Origin: Flavobacterium sp. KMS
Lineage (GTDB): Bacteria; Bacteroidota; Bacteroidia; Flavobacteriales; Flavobacteriaceae
DNA length: 64,000 nt
Reading direction: 5' to 3'
Assembly (NCBI RefSeq): GCF_000813005.1
Contig: NZ_JSYP01000019.1
Location: 124,001-188,000, forward strand
In this document: positions 18,437 to 28,140 of the stretch, one piece after another
Layout of the letters: each line of letters begins with the position of its first letter
Position numbering within the stretch: the stretch's first letter is position 1
Program-made: the position numbers and the translations under genes
Notes under the pieces: model-generated
The model's database searches: none
Seen by the model: only the letters and a program-made list of their open reading frames with translations
What the model was told of the DNA's origin: nothing

Positions 18437-20884
18437 ATGAGTTTAAAAAGAATATTATTTTTCATCATACTACTTACAAGTATATTGGGATATTCCCAAA
18501 ACTTCAATGTCGAAGAGGTAGCCAAATCCAAATTAGTAAATGTTACCGGAGGAGCATCTGCAAATGCAGTCCTATATTCTGGTAATGCTTCACGAGATCC
18601 CTTTACTTATTTCCTTAACGGAAATATAAATATAAATATCGCGAACCTATACAATTTGCCATTTTCATTTTCTTATACAAGTCAGAAATTTGGTTATAAC
18701 AAACCCGTATTAATGAACCGATTAAGTATACATCCTTCTTATAAATGGATTACGGCACATATTGGTGATGTAAGCATGAATTTCTCACCTTACACTTTAA
18801 GCGGACATCAGTTTACAGGTTTCGGAATCGACTTAACACCTCAAGGCAAATTTAAAGTTAGTGCCATGTATGGACGATTAGTTCGAAGTAGCGAATATGA
18901 TGTCATCAATACCGAATTAGTACCTACCTACAAAAGATATGGTTATGGTTTTAAAACACAATACCAACTGGAAAAAGTAAACCTTGGGCTTACATTTTTT
19001 AGAGCCAAAGACCAAATGAGTTCTTTATCGATTCCAATTCCGTTTGAACTAGGTGTAACCCCACAAGAAAATGCAGCAATAAGTTTTGAGACTTCTTTTA
19101 AGCTTTTTAAGAAATTACAAATTGTTACTGAATTTGCAAATAGCAGCATCACCGAAGATTCCAGAGTAACATCAAGTACTAAGGCAAGAAGTGTTTCAGC
19201 ACTCTTCTTAAACTCAAATGCCACCACGACAAGCTATAAGGCCTTTAAAGGTCAATTAGTATATCCTGCAGGAAAAGGAACGTTAGGATTAGGATACGAG
19301 CGTATAGATCCTAATTACAGAACATTTGGTGGTTATTATTTTAATAATGATTTAGAAAACATTACAATAAATGCATCCCAAACGTTGTATAAAGATAAAC
19401 TAAGTTTAAACTTAAATTTAGGTCTCCAAAAAGACAATCTGGATAAACAGAAACAAAGCCAAATGAAACGTTTAGTTTCTTCCATAACTGCAGATTTTAG
19501 AGCAAATGAGAAATTGAATTTTAATTTTAATTATTCTAATTTTCAATCTTATACCAACAGTCGCAATCAATTTGATTATATCAATCAAACCTCTGAATAT
19601 CAATACCTGGACACTTTAAATTTCAGACAAGTCAATCAAAATGCTGCAATTACTATTAATTATCTACTTAAAAGCGATAAAAAAATAAAACAGGCTATCA
19701 ATGCTAATTTTAGTCTTCAAGATGCATTAAACCAACAAGAAGGTAAAACTATTGCGGGTGGTGCAACTACATTCTATAATTCAGGGCTTTCATATATACT
19801 AGGCTATCCCGAAAGATCACTTAACCTAACAGCTTCATTAAATAGTACTGTTGGAAAAATGGATACAGGCAAAAACTTAATCATCGGCCCTACTATTGGC
19901 GTAACAAAACTCTTTTTTGAAAGAAAAGTAAATACATCCTTTTCTACTAGTTATAATACAAGTTATAATAATGGAGATAAACAAAATGATATTTTTAATG
20001 TACGTCTTAACGGTACTTACATTTATATGGAAAAACATAATTTCGGTTTAAATGCAATTACACTTTTTAGCAATTCCAAGACTACAAAAAATAATGATAT
20101 AACGGCAACTTTTAGCTATTCTTATTCTTTTGATAAAATAAAACTTCGTACTATAAAAAAAGAAGACAAAATCGATAATAAAGATAATCTGGTTCATGAC
20201 AATGTTCTGAAAATCAAGTTCAAGAACATTACTTTAGATGGAACCAAAGCTGAGATTGTAAAACAATTAGAAGAATTACAACTTCAACTTAATCCTGTAC
20301 CAGTTTCTGAAACAACCAATCTGGATCATTTATTAACTGTTGCCAGAATGACGTTGGATGATGCAGAATTCAAGGAGAAAGTATTAGATTATTTAGATCA
20401 ATATACATTCGATAAAGAAACTATTAATAAGTACAATTCTTTATTATCGGATGTTTGCAAAAAACTCTATCAGGAAATGATTCAAAAAGATGAAAACATC
20501 GAAAGATCATACACAGATGCAATAGGTAAAGTAAACAACCATAAAATGCATGGAGTAAATAGTAATGAGATTACAGATAAAATAAGCTACAATGCTTACT
20601 TAAAACTTGTAGAAAGAAGTAACAAAAACCAGCAGCAACTTGTAAATCACAGATGGATGCTTCGTGAGTTTTCAAACCTTGCCAAAATACCTGCAACTCA
20701 ATTACAAACAAACGAAAAAATAGCAGATTTCAGTAAACAAGAAGTTGATACAATTTTTGATATGATAGCAAATAAAAAACCAGACATTGAAATTATCGAA
20801 GGTTTAGAAGAAAAAATAATTCCATTTTACCATCAATTAGCAGTCAAAAAAGCTGCCAATGATGAAATTGAATTAAAATATTAA
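18437..20884 (+). CDS. Outer-membrane beta-barrel-like protein with helical C-terminal tail
   Basis: 815 residues. Signal peptide (MSLKRILFFIILLTSILGYSQ), then about 550 residues of alternating amphipathic strands with aromatic ends (YGYGFKTQYQLEKVNLGLTFF, FGLNAITLFSNS), as expected for a large outer-membrane barrel. Residues from about 590 to the end are charged and helical, probably a separate soluble domain. Family not recognised. It lies 48 nt before the deaminase-toxin gene. Inference: an outer-membrane partner that anchors, displays or exports the giant toxin. Alternatively it is an unrelated envelope protein. Confidence 0.65.
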   Translation: MSLKRILFFIILLTSILGYSQNFNVEEVAKSKLVNVTGGASANAVLYSGNASRDPFTYFLNGNININIANLYNLPFSFSYTSQKFGYNKPVLMNRLSIHPSYKWITAHIGDVSMNFSPYTLSGHQFTGFGIDLTPQGKFKVSAMYGRLVRSSEYDVINTELVPTYKRYGYGFKTQYQLEKVNLGLTFFRAKDQMSSLSIPIPFELGVTPQENAAISFETSFKLFKKLQIVTEFANSSITEDSRVTSSTKARSVSALFLNSNATTTSYKAFKGQLVYPAGKGTLGLGYERIDPNYRTFGGYYFNNDLENITINASQTLYKDKLSLNLNLGLQKDNLDKQKQSQMKRLVSSITADFRANEKLNFNFNYSNFQSYTNSRNQFDYINQTSEYQYLDTLNFRQVNQNAAITINYLLKSDKKIKQAINANFSLQDALNQQEGKTIAGGATTFYNSGLSYILGYPERSLNLTASLNSTVGKMDTGKNLIIGPTIGVTKLFFERKVNTSFSTSYNTSYNNGDKQNDIFNVRLNGTYIYMEKHNFGLNAITLFSNSKTTKNNDITATFSYSYSFDKIKLRTIKKEDKIDNKDNLVHDNVLKIKFKNITLDGTKAEIVKQLEELQLQLNPVPVSETTNLDHLLTVARMTLDDAEFKEKVLDYLDQYTFDKETINKYNSLLSDVCKKLYQEMIQKDENIERSYTDAIGKVNNHKMHGVNSNEITDKISYNAYLKLVERSNKNQQQLVNHRWMLREFSNLAKIPATQLQTNEKIADFSKQEVDTIFDMIANKKPDIEIIEGLEEKIIPFYHQLAVKKAANDEIELKY

Positions 20885-20931
20885 AAAGACTAAAATCTAA
20901 AAGTATAATAGTTATAAATAAATTACCCAAA

Positions 20932-23900
20932 ATGCTAAAAAAACTAAAATTACAACTATTCTTAACCCTTGGCTTCTTGCTTTTGGCGTTTACTGGTGTA
21001 GCACAAACATATCCTGTTACGATAAGTACACAACTTACGCAACCATCACCAATATATTTAAATAATTATGCTGATGCAACAACTATAAATAGTCCGATAA
21101 AAGTACAATTAATACTTAATGACTTAAGTATTTCTAATCGTCAGGTAAGACTTAAATGCTATTTTCAGGGTAATGGAGTTTCTTTTCTTACCAATGATTT
21201 TGTAGTTGGAGCCAGAGCTCTTTACTTAGAAGGTGGTTTTCCTTTACAACTTACCAATGTCGACCTAGCTCCTTATTTTCAATTTCAGAATATACAAGGA
21301 ATCAATCCAAATCAATATGCGCAAGCACTTCCAGAAGGCATTTACACCTTTTCGGTAGAAGTATATGATTTTGCTACCGGCAAAAAATTATCACGCAAAA
21401 CAAGTGTTACTACAATCATTTTCCAAAATGATCCTCCGTTCTTAAACCTGCCATTGAACAATGCTTCGATCATGCAGCAGAACATACAAAATATCATTTT
21501 TAGCTGGACACCACGACAAATCAATGTCAGTAATGTAGAATATGAGTTTGCTTTAGTAGAAATTTGGGATAAATATACTCCGGTACAAAATGCCTTTGCC
21601 TACTCCCCTCCTCTTTATACAACCACTACAAGAGCTACAACATTACAATATAGTCTATCCGAACCTCAACTAATTCCCGGTAAAAGATATGCCTGGAGAA
21701 TAAAAGCAAAAGCATTGGCTAATGCCGAAGAAGTAGGTGTTTTTAAAAACAATGGATATAGCGAAATCTACTCCTTTACCTACGAAGTATTTTGTACAGC
21801 TCCACTTGCTATAACAACAACAGCAGTAAGTCAGGATCAGGCAAAAATTAGCTGGAGCGGAAATATTGATAATTATGATTATCAGGTAAATTACCGTGAA
21901 AAGAATGCCAACTCCGAATGGTATAAATTAGTTAGCCCGAGAGAATATGCAACCATAGCCAATTTAAAACCAAATACTACCTACGAATATACTGTAGGCG
22001 CATCTTGCGATTTAGGCAAATATACCCACAGTACGATTAAAGAATTCACCACTATGGCTAGTGATGAAATTGCTTTTGCAGGTTGTGGAATTAAACCAGA
22101 TCCAAATGATTTAGTTAATAAAAATCCTTTACCTAATCTTTTCCCTAATGATGTTGTAACAGCAGGAGATTTTCCTATAGTAGTTTTACACTCATCCGGT
22201 AGTAACGGTACATTCACCGGAGATGGTTATGTAACATTACCATTTCTGGAAAAATTCAGAAAATTAATTGATGCCGCCGATGCTTTGGGTGGCGAAAAAA
22301 TAGATATTGGTAAATTCTCCCGTATCCGAATTACTTTTAATAATATTGGTGTTAACACCGATTTCAAATTAATTTCAGGAGAGATTATTGCTAGTTATGA
22401 TCCTACATGGAAAGGTGTAGGCGATTTAGATCCATTAGTAAATGACGTATTTGGAGACGCAGGTAATGTTGTACAACATGATGTACAATTTGTTATCGAT
22501 AAAGTAACAAAAAATCCTGATGGCAGCATTACTATTACAAGTCCTGATGGAGTAACAGCAATAATTGAAAAAACTGTTAATGATATTGTAATTACAGACA
22601 AAGACGGAAAACAATTTGCTGTACCTGCAGATGCTCCGACAGGAGATATTGCTCAAACAGGGAAACTAGCTCCAGGAGGAATCCCTACCTCCAAGAATAC
22701 AAACGGAATGGGCTCTGGTGGAGATGTAACACAAATTTCATCTGAGGATGTTACAGTTGTCTTTTCTAAAGGTGATGGATTCTATGCTTTTGATGTTGCT
22801 CCAACAACAGATAACGGAAGCTTAAGCAAAACCTACGTAACAATTCCGCAAAAAAATGGAAACCCATATAACGTAAATTACAAGGCTATTTCCGACAGTC
22901 CAAATAGTACAGATGTAGTAATTGCAACTGCTACTTTCAAAAACGGAAAAACCAAAGATGATATCGTTTTTAAAACCCAAAATGGTACCGAAATAAAACC
23001 AACCTGGTCTGATAATGTAGCTAGTCTTGGATTAAAACGTACTTTAGATTTTGCAAAAGAGAGCATAATTGCAACTGTAAAACCAGCTGCACCAAAAGAT
23101 CCAAAAGACCCGAAAGCAGTTGTAGGTAAATATGACATTGCCGGAACAATGGATATGTGGCATTTAACGCAAAAAAGCATTAATCTAAAAGTAATAAGCA
23201 TAAATAATGCTCCTATTACTAATGTCGAAAGCGACCTTAACGCCATATACAACAAAGCGGGAATTAAGTTTAATGTAGCAACTCAAAATGTAAACTTACC
23301 AACTAGTTACTACCCTAAAAACACTATTGAATGTGGAGATAGTGGTTGGCTAGCACAATATACCGCAGAACAACAAGCCATAATAGCTTACATAAAAACA
23401 CAAATAACCTACGAAAAGGATTCGTACTATGTCTTAGTTACCAATATTCCTTCATCTAAAGGTTTAGCCGGTTTTATGCCATTAAAACGTCAATTTGGAT
23501 TCGTATTTAGTAAAGCTACTGATAAAGAAGAAGACAAAGGTAGTACCGTAAAAACCATGGCACACGAATTAGGTCATGGAGTTTTTGGATTACAACACCC
23601 ATTTACAGAATACAAGACTACCTCTCCTACCAATTTATTAATGGATTATGGTACTGGTACAGAGTTTAGCCATAACGACTGGCAGGTTCTTCATGCACCA
23701 GGATTACAACTGTATTTGTTTCAAGGGGATGAAGCTGGGGAATTTTCAAATTATGTTATGACTCCAAATTATGATATCGTTTCAATTACTCAAAGTAACA
23801 CTATTCATAGTGGAGGAATAACAGTACCACCTGGAACATTACCAGGTTTTATTGTTTATGAACAGAGTACTGATAAAGCTACAATTACAAAAAAGAAATA

Positions 23901-26820
23901 TTATTTATGGGATGCCCCAAATAAAAATTATAAAAACACTGAGAGTTATAGTTGGAATCAAACTAATAGTAAATTCGATGTTATAACAAATTCAGAACCT
24001 ATTACTGGTATCAGTACAACAAATGATAAAGCAATTATTAATTTGTTTTACAATTTAACAGATTGTCCTGCTGGATTACTAATTACCAAAAAATCTGAAA
24101 TAGGCAATGATTATAAATCCGAAAAAGCACTATTAACCTTTATTGATGCCAATAAATCAAAAGCCTCAACAATAAAATGTTACTCATTTACAAATAATTT
24201 ATCTAGTGGTGAGAAAAATCAAAACCCTAGTTGGTCCAAAGAAAATAATGTCCCAATAAATTGTTCGGGAATTGATGATGCTGTAGTAAAAGTAAACATA
24301 GATAATATAACTAAAGCTATTGATGATCAAACAAAAGATTTTAAAGCACTCGAATTAATTTTTAAAAACAACATCTCAACTTGTGTTCTTGAGAAACTAC
24401 CCTTCGATCTAAGAAATAAAATTTTAAACCGATATTATACAGTAACAGATGATGCCGATTGGGAAATAAGTTACAGTACATTATCAACTGGAGATCATTT
24501 TTTTATTAAAGATGTAATTTTAACCACTCCAAAAGATCAACAAAAAATGTTGGTTCAACAAATTAAAAATGATAATTATAAATGGGTTACTAAATTATAT
24601 GATCAAGGAAAGACTATTAAAGGATTCGGCAATGATGTAAATTATAATCAGGTAGCAGAAATATTTTTAAGTTTAGGAAAGTGGAGTATGGAAAATTATG
24701 ATTCCTTAAAAATAGATCCTACTAAAAAACAACTTAGCTATAATACATCAACAAATTATTATCCTGGTCAGCAACCATTTCTTTTAGGAATAGGTGATTA
24801 TAAAATAAATATAAATAGTGGGAAGGATACTGAATCTAAAATTATTTCAACTTCATTAGATGTAAATAATGGCCGAATTGGCTTCTATAATAAATACAAC
24901 TTAATTGATCTAAGAACCTACATAAGTGCTGCTGGATCTCCTAGTCCCAAAAGAGATGGAGTAATTGAATACAAGGAAGATTATAATCCTTTTGAGCCGA
25001 TTACAATTATAGCAGGAACACCAAACAAATTTGATTTAAAAGTCGGTCAAGAATATGTAGTACCCGCAATAGTAGCTCTTGCTTATCAGGGAGTTTTAAA
25101 AGAAAATTTTGCAGCAGAGAATCTAAGACAACTTAGTAACTCCGTAATGATCGTATCAGGTACACTTGCAGCTCCTTTTTCAGGTGGTGGATCCCTAGTT
25201 GCTGTAGCAGCAAGTATTTCAACAGCTGGGGTTGCGGTAGGACTAGTCGACAATTATATGCAAGCAGAAATAAAAAATGGAAGATTAGACCCTAACAGTA
25301 GTATCTACAAAGCTTGGGATAATACATATATAGCTTATAGTGTGCTAGATGCAGGTGCAGGAGTTAGCAATATTGCTTTTAATTCCTATAGAGCTTTATC
25401 TACAGTTGGTTTTATAAATAATTTTAAAAACTTTGAAGGAATTATTAATACTTCAAATGCTATTAAACCTGGAGCAGTTCTAAATGGTCTTAATGAGATA
25501 AAAACTGTTGTAGCAGGTGGAACAGCAGATGCTAAACTTCTGAACTCAATTAAAATTTTTAATAATTTTGACAATCTTGTTAGTCCTTTTAAAAATTTCG
25601 TAAAGAAAACTACTATTTATAGCGCAATGGCAATACAAATTGCTACTACAGATGTTGCAGCTATAAATAAAGTAAGCAATACGATAGAATTAACTATTAA
25701 TGCTACTAAAGCTGAAATTTCGACTGCTGAAGTACTTTTACAAATATCTAATAAAACCCCACAGCTAGCTGAAGATTTAAACAATGCGGCATTTATAAGC
25801 ATCAAAAATGCTCCAGATGCTATTGCCCAAGAAGGTAAAATGGCGTTAGCAAATATTAATAATGATAGTTTTATTATAGCAACGCAAATAAACAATCAGG
25901 TCATCTATAATGTTTTTAATTTAACTGGAGCAACACCTCATTTTTATCAATCAACCAAAAATAGCAGCTCTGAACAAAACCCGAAATGTGATTATTGTCC
26001 TGAAATAAATACTTTAGACTCTGAATTATGTAAAAGGCTAACATTACTTGCAAACAATACTAACAATTCTACAGGAGTAAAAAATATATGCTCTAAGGGA
26101 ATTTCCCTTACTATCGTAAATAAGCTCTTGACATATGATAAAAATATTCAAAAAACCTTTTTAGAAGATTTTGTATATGCCAGCCAAGAAGTAATTAAAA
26201 ACTTTGAATTAAGTTCCCTAGATTTGTGGAAAAGATTCAATATTGAATTCAAAGGCAGAAAGTATATTACAGATGAAGGTCAATTTCAATCTTGTAAAAA
26301 TGTTGCTGATAAACATCCGTCGGGATACCTAGGAAATTTAGTTAAAAAAGTAATGGAAGCCAATCCTCCATCAAACCAAGAACAAGTAGTTGTTGGAGTA
26401 ACACATCAAAGTTTTGGAGGTGAAGTTTTGTTAGGATATAATTTCAAAAAATCAGAAAAATCAGAAGAAGATTTATTTCTTTCAACTGGATGTCATCCAT
26501 TATTGAGAGATCGAATAAAGTATATGAATTTTATTAGAAATAGTGTTATTGGTTTAACAGGCAATGTTACAAATCCAGAACTTGCAAATAGACTTTTAGA
26601 TATTGATAAATTAGACAAACTTACAAGAGCAGGACGTGCTGGTTTTCATGGAGAAATAAGAGCTTTAAGTACTGCTTTATATAAACTAGGGAACAAAGCT
26701 ACTGAGCAATCATTATCTGAGTTTGACATGTTTATAAGAAGTAATGGAGATAATGTAATGCAAAGATGTCCATGCTGTTTTCATATTTCTTTTGGTGTAA
26801 AAGTTTTAGAAGGTAAATAA
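20932..26820 (+). CDS. Giant exported polymorphic toxin: FN3, metzincin-like protease site, C-terminal YwqJ-like deaminase
   Basis: 1962 residues with a signal peptide (MLKKLKLQLFLTLGFLLLAFTGVAQ). Domains in order: beta-rich N-terminus (30-285); FN3 module (about 290-375); unknown beta region (400-780); zinc-protease-like segment with HELGHGVFGLQH at 878-889 and a Met-turn-like LLMDYG around Met904; a long linker; a Gly/Ala-rich hydrophobic segment (about 1395-1445); and a C-terminal toxin domain (about 1760-1962). The last has STGCHPLLRDR (1851-1860), HGE at 1906-1908 and C1946-P-C-C1949, the zinc and proton-shuttle motifs (HxE and CxxC) of deaminase-fold toxins, closest to the YwqJ type. 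No T9SS sorting domain is visible. The candidate immunity gene starts 8 nt downstream. Target nucleic acid and base are unknown. Confidence 0.8.
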   Translation: MLKKLKLQLFLTLGFLLLAFTGVAQTYPVTISTQLTQPSPIYLNNYADATTINSPIKVQLILNDLSISNRQVRLKCYFQGNGVSFLTNDFVVGARALYLEGGFPLQLTNVDLAPYFQFQNIQGINPNQYAQALPEGIYTFSVEVYDFATGKKLSRKTSVTTIIFQNDPPFLNLPLNNASIMQQNIQNIIFSWTPRQINVSNVEYEFALVEIWDKYTPVQNAFAYSPPLYTTTTRATTLQYSLSEPQLIPGKRYAWRIKAKALANAEEVGVFKNNGYSEIYSFTYEVFCTAPLAITTTAVSQDQAKISWSGNIDNYDYQVNYREKNANSEWYKLVSPREYATIANLKPNTTYEYTVGASCDLGKYTHSTIKEFTTMASDEIAFAGCGIKPDPNDLVNKNPLPNLFPNDVVTAGDFPIVVLHSSGSNGTFTGDGYVTLPFLEKFRKLIDAADALGGEKIDIGKFSRIRITFNNIGVNTDFKLISGEIIASYDPTWKGVGDLDPLVNDVFGDAGNVVQHDVQFVIDKVTKNPDGSITITSPDGVTAIIEKTVNDIVITDKDGKQFAVPADAPTGDIAQTGKLAPGGIPTSKNTNGMGSGGDVTQISSEDVTVVFSKGDGFYAFDVAPTTDNGSLSKTYVTIPQKNGNPYNVNYKAISDSPNSTDVVIATATFKNGKTKDDIVFKTQNGTEIKPTWSDNVASLGLKRTLDFAKESIIATVKPAAPKDPKDPKAVVGKYDIAGTMDMWHLTQKSINLKVISINNAPITNVESDLNAIYNKAGIKFNVATQNVNLPTSYYPKNTIECGDSGWLAQYTAEQQAIIAYIKTQITYEKDSYYVLVTNIPSSKGLAGFMPLKRQFGFVFSKATDKEEDKGSTVKTMAHELGHGVFGLQHPFTEYKTTSPTNLLMDYGTGTEFSHNDWQVLHAPGLQLYLFQGDEAGEFSNYVMTPNYDIVSITQSNTIHSGGITVPPGTLPGFIVYEQSTDKATITKKKYYLWDAPNKNYKNTESYSWNQTNSKFDVITNSEPITGISTTNDKAIINLFYNLTDCPAGLLITKKSEIGNDYKSEKALLTFIDANKSKASTIKCYSFTNNLSSGEKNQNPSWSKENNVPINCSGIDDAVVKVNIDNITKAIDDQTKDFKALELIFKNNISTCVLEKLPFDLRNKILNRYYTVTDDADWEISYSTLSTGDHFFIKDVILTTPKDQQKMLVQQIKNDNYKWVTKLYDQGKTIKGFGNDVNYNQVAEIFLSLGKWSMENYDSLKIDPTKKQLSYNTSTNYYPGQQPFLLGIGDYKININSGKDTESKIISTSLDVNNGRIGFYNKYNLIDLRTYISAAGSPSPKRDGVIEYKEDYNPFEPITIIAGTPNKFDLKVGQEYVVPAIVALAYQGVLKENFAAENLRQLSNSVMIVSGTLAAPFSGGGSLVAVAASISTAGVAVGLVDNYMQAEIKNGRLDPNSSIYKAWDNTYIAYSVLDAGAGVSNIAFNSYRALSTVGFINNFKNFEGIINTSNAIKPGAVLNGLNEIKTVVAGGTADAKLLNSIKIFNNFDNLVSPFKNFVKKTTIYSAMAIQIATTDVAAINKVSNTIELTINATKAEISTAEVLLQISNKTPQLAEDLNNAAFISIKNAPDAIAQEGKMALANINNDSFIIATQINNQVIYNVFNLTGATPHFYQSTKNSSSEQNPKCDYCPEINTLDSELCKRLTLLANNTNNSTGVKNICSKGISLTIVNKLLTYDKNIQKTFLEDFVYASQEVIKNFELSSLDLWKRFNIEFKGRKYITDEGQFQSCKNVADKHPSGYLGNLVKKVMEANPPSNQEQVVVGVTHQSFGGEVLLGYNFKKSEKSEEDLFLSTGCHPLLRDRIKYMNFIRNSVIGLTGNVTNPELANRLLDIDKLDKLTRAGRAGFHGEIRALSTALYKLGNKATEQSLSEFDMFIRSNGDNVMQRCPCCFHISFGVKVLEGK

Positions 26821-26828
26821 ATTATAAT

Positions 26829-27323
26829 ATGACAGTTACATTTAATAATAAGGATTTTGAGTTTTTTTATCATACTAGTGAAGATTCTTGGATAAGTAAA
26901 GAATTAATTACTTTAAAAAGTAAAAATTATTTATTTAAATTTCGAATAGAAATACAATTAAAAGAATTTGTAAACAAGCAATTTAATGAAACTCAAATTC
27001 CAGAATTTTTATCATTTCTAGAAGAAAATTTAAGTGATCAATTAGATGTTATTGCAAAAAAAATATTGATTCCATTTAATCAAATAATTGATTCAGAATA
27101 TTCTAATCATTTAGATAAATTTAGATTTGAGTTTAACACAATATATTATAAAGAACCGGGGAGATCTTTTAATACGCTTTATAATAAAATTGGCTTTAAT
27201 TATTCATTGTGTTACCAACTATTCCATTCTGATTATGTAGAATGTTATGCTCCATATACATTTTATTTTGTTGATTTTTTGAATACTACATTAGTAGGTT
27301 GTCGAGTAGATCTACCTTATTAA
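26829..27323 (+). CDS. Candidate immunity protein of the deaminase toxin
   Basis: 164 residues, no signal peptide, acidic and aromatic-rich, with no family recognised. It begins 8 nt after the toxin stop and ends 7 nt before the endonuclease V gene, so it is certainly co-transcribed with both. Position directly behind a polymorphic-toxin C-terminus is the standard place for the cognate immunity gene, and a cytoplasmic protein of this size fits. Assignment rests on context only. It shows no obvious resemblance to the N-terminal domain of the protein at 2023-3336. Confidence 0.65.
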   Translation: MTVTFNNKDFEFFYHTSEDSWISKELITLKSKNYLFKFRIEIQLKEFVNKQFNETQIPEFLSFLEENLSDQLDVIAKKILIPFNQIIDSEYSNHLDKFRFEFNTIYYKEPGRSFNTLYNKIGFNYSLCYQLFHSDYVECYAPYTFYFVDFLNTTLVGCRVDLPY

Positions 27324-27330
27324 ATAAATT

Positions 27331-28011
27331 ATGAAGAATAAATTATTTGAAGAACAACAGGAGTTTAAGCAATATTACGATTTACAGAATAATCTGCGTG
27401 ATAAAGTAATTAAACAAGATCAATTACCAGAGATAATTAAATATATTGCTGGAGTAGATGTTGCATACAATGATGGCTCAGATAAAATGATTGGTGCCAT
27501 AGTCGTTTTAAATGCACAGACTCGTGAAGTAATTGAGCAGGCTTTTCATGAAATGGAAATTACTTTCCCTTATATTCCAGGTTTATTTTCTTTTAGAGAA
27601 ATCCCTCCTCTAATTGAAGCTTTTAAAAAACTTACAATCAAGCCAGATCTAATAGTTTGTGACGCACAAGGTATTGCTCATCCAAAAGGAGTTGGTATGG
27701 CAACACATCTAGGAATAGAATTAAATATACCAACAATCGGATGTGCTAAGAAAAGATTGGTTGGTAGCTATGATAAAACTTTATTAGGACAAAAAAGAGG
27801 AGATACTCAAGAACTAATTTACAATAATGTCTTGGTTGGTAAAGCACTCCGAACACAGGATAACACAAATCCTATGTATATATCAATAGGACATAAAATC
27901 TCTCTTGAAACGGCTATAGATTGGGTATTAAAATTAACACCTGATTATAGGCTTCCTGAAACAACCAGACAAGCTGATCATTTGGTAAATTCTCTTTTAA
28001 AAAATAAGTAA
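27331..28011 (+). CDS. nfi: Endonuclease V (toxin-linked paralog)
   Basis: 226-residue endonuclease V with all catalytic landmarks: GVDVAY (Asp43), PYIPGLFSFRE (wedge Tyr and Glu), CDAQGIAHPKG (Asp), CAKKRL (Lys), SIGHKISLE (His). It is highly similar to the 232-residue copy at 1322-2020. It sits third in the toxin, candidate immunity, nfi unit, 7 nt after the preceding stop. In B. subtilis the deaminase toxin gene ywqJ is likewise followed by ywqK and ywqL (nfi). The context suggests removal of deaminated bases generated by the toxin (inference). A strong terminator at 28091-28116 ends the unit. Confidence 0.93.
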   Translation: MKNKLFEEQQEFKQYYDLQNNLRDKVIKQDQLPEIIKYIAGVDVAYNDGSDKMIGAIVVLNAQTREVIEQAFHEMEITFPYIPGLFSFREIPPLIEAFKKLTIKPDLIVCDAQGIAHPKGVGMATHLGIELNIPTIGCAKKRLVGSYDKTLLGQKRGDTQELIYNNVLVGKALRTQDNTNPMYISIGHKISLETAIDWVLKLTPDYRLPETTRQADHLVNSLLKNK

Positions 28012-28090
28012 TCAACTCTTAAACAAAAATGCATCAAAAAAATGCATGTTATATATACTCTAATCAATTAACGATATCCTAAAAACAAAA

Positions 28091-28116
28091 AAAGCCTCAG
28101 AAGTATCTGAGGCTTT
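28091..28116. terminator. Bidirectional terminator between nfi and the cysteine-synthase-like gene
   Basis: AAAGCCTCAGA and TCTGAGGCTTT form an 11-bp perfect stem with loop AGTA. A-rich sequence on the left and T-rich sequence on the right fit termination of both converging genes. Confidence 0.9.
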
Positions 28117-28140
28117 TCTATATATAAAATAATATTTTAT

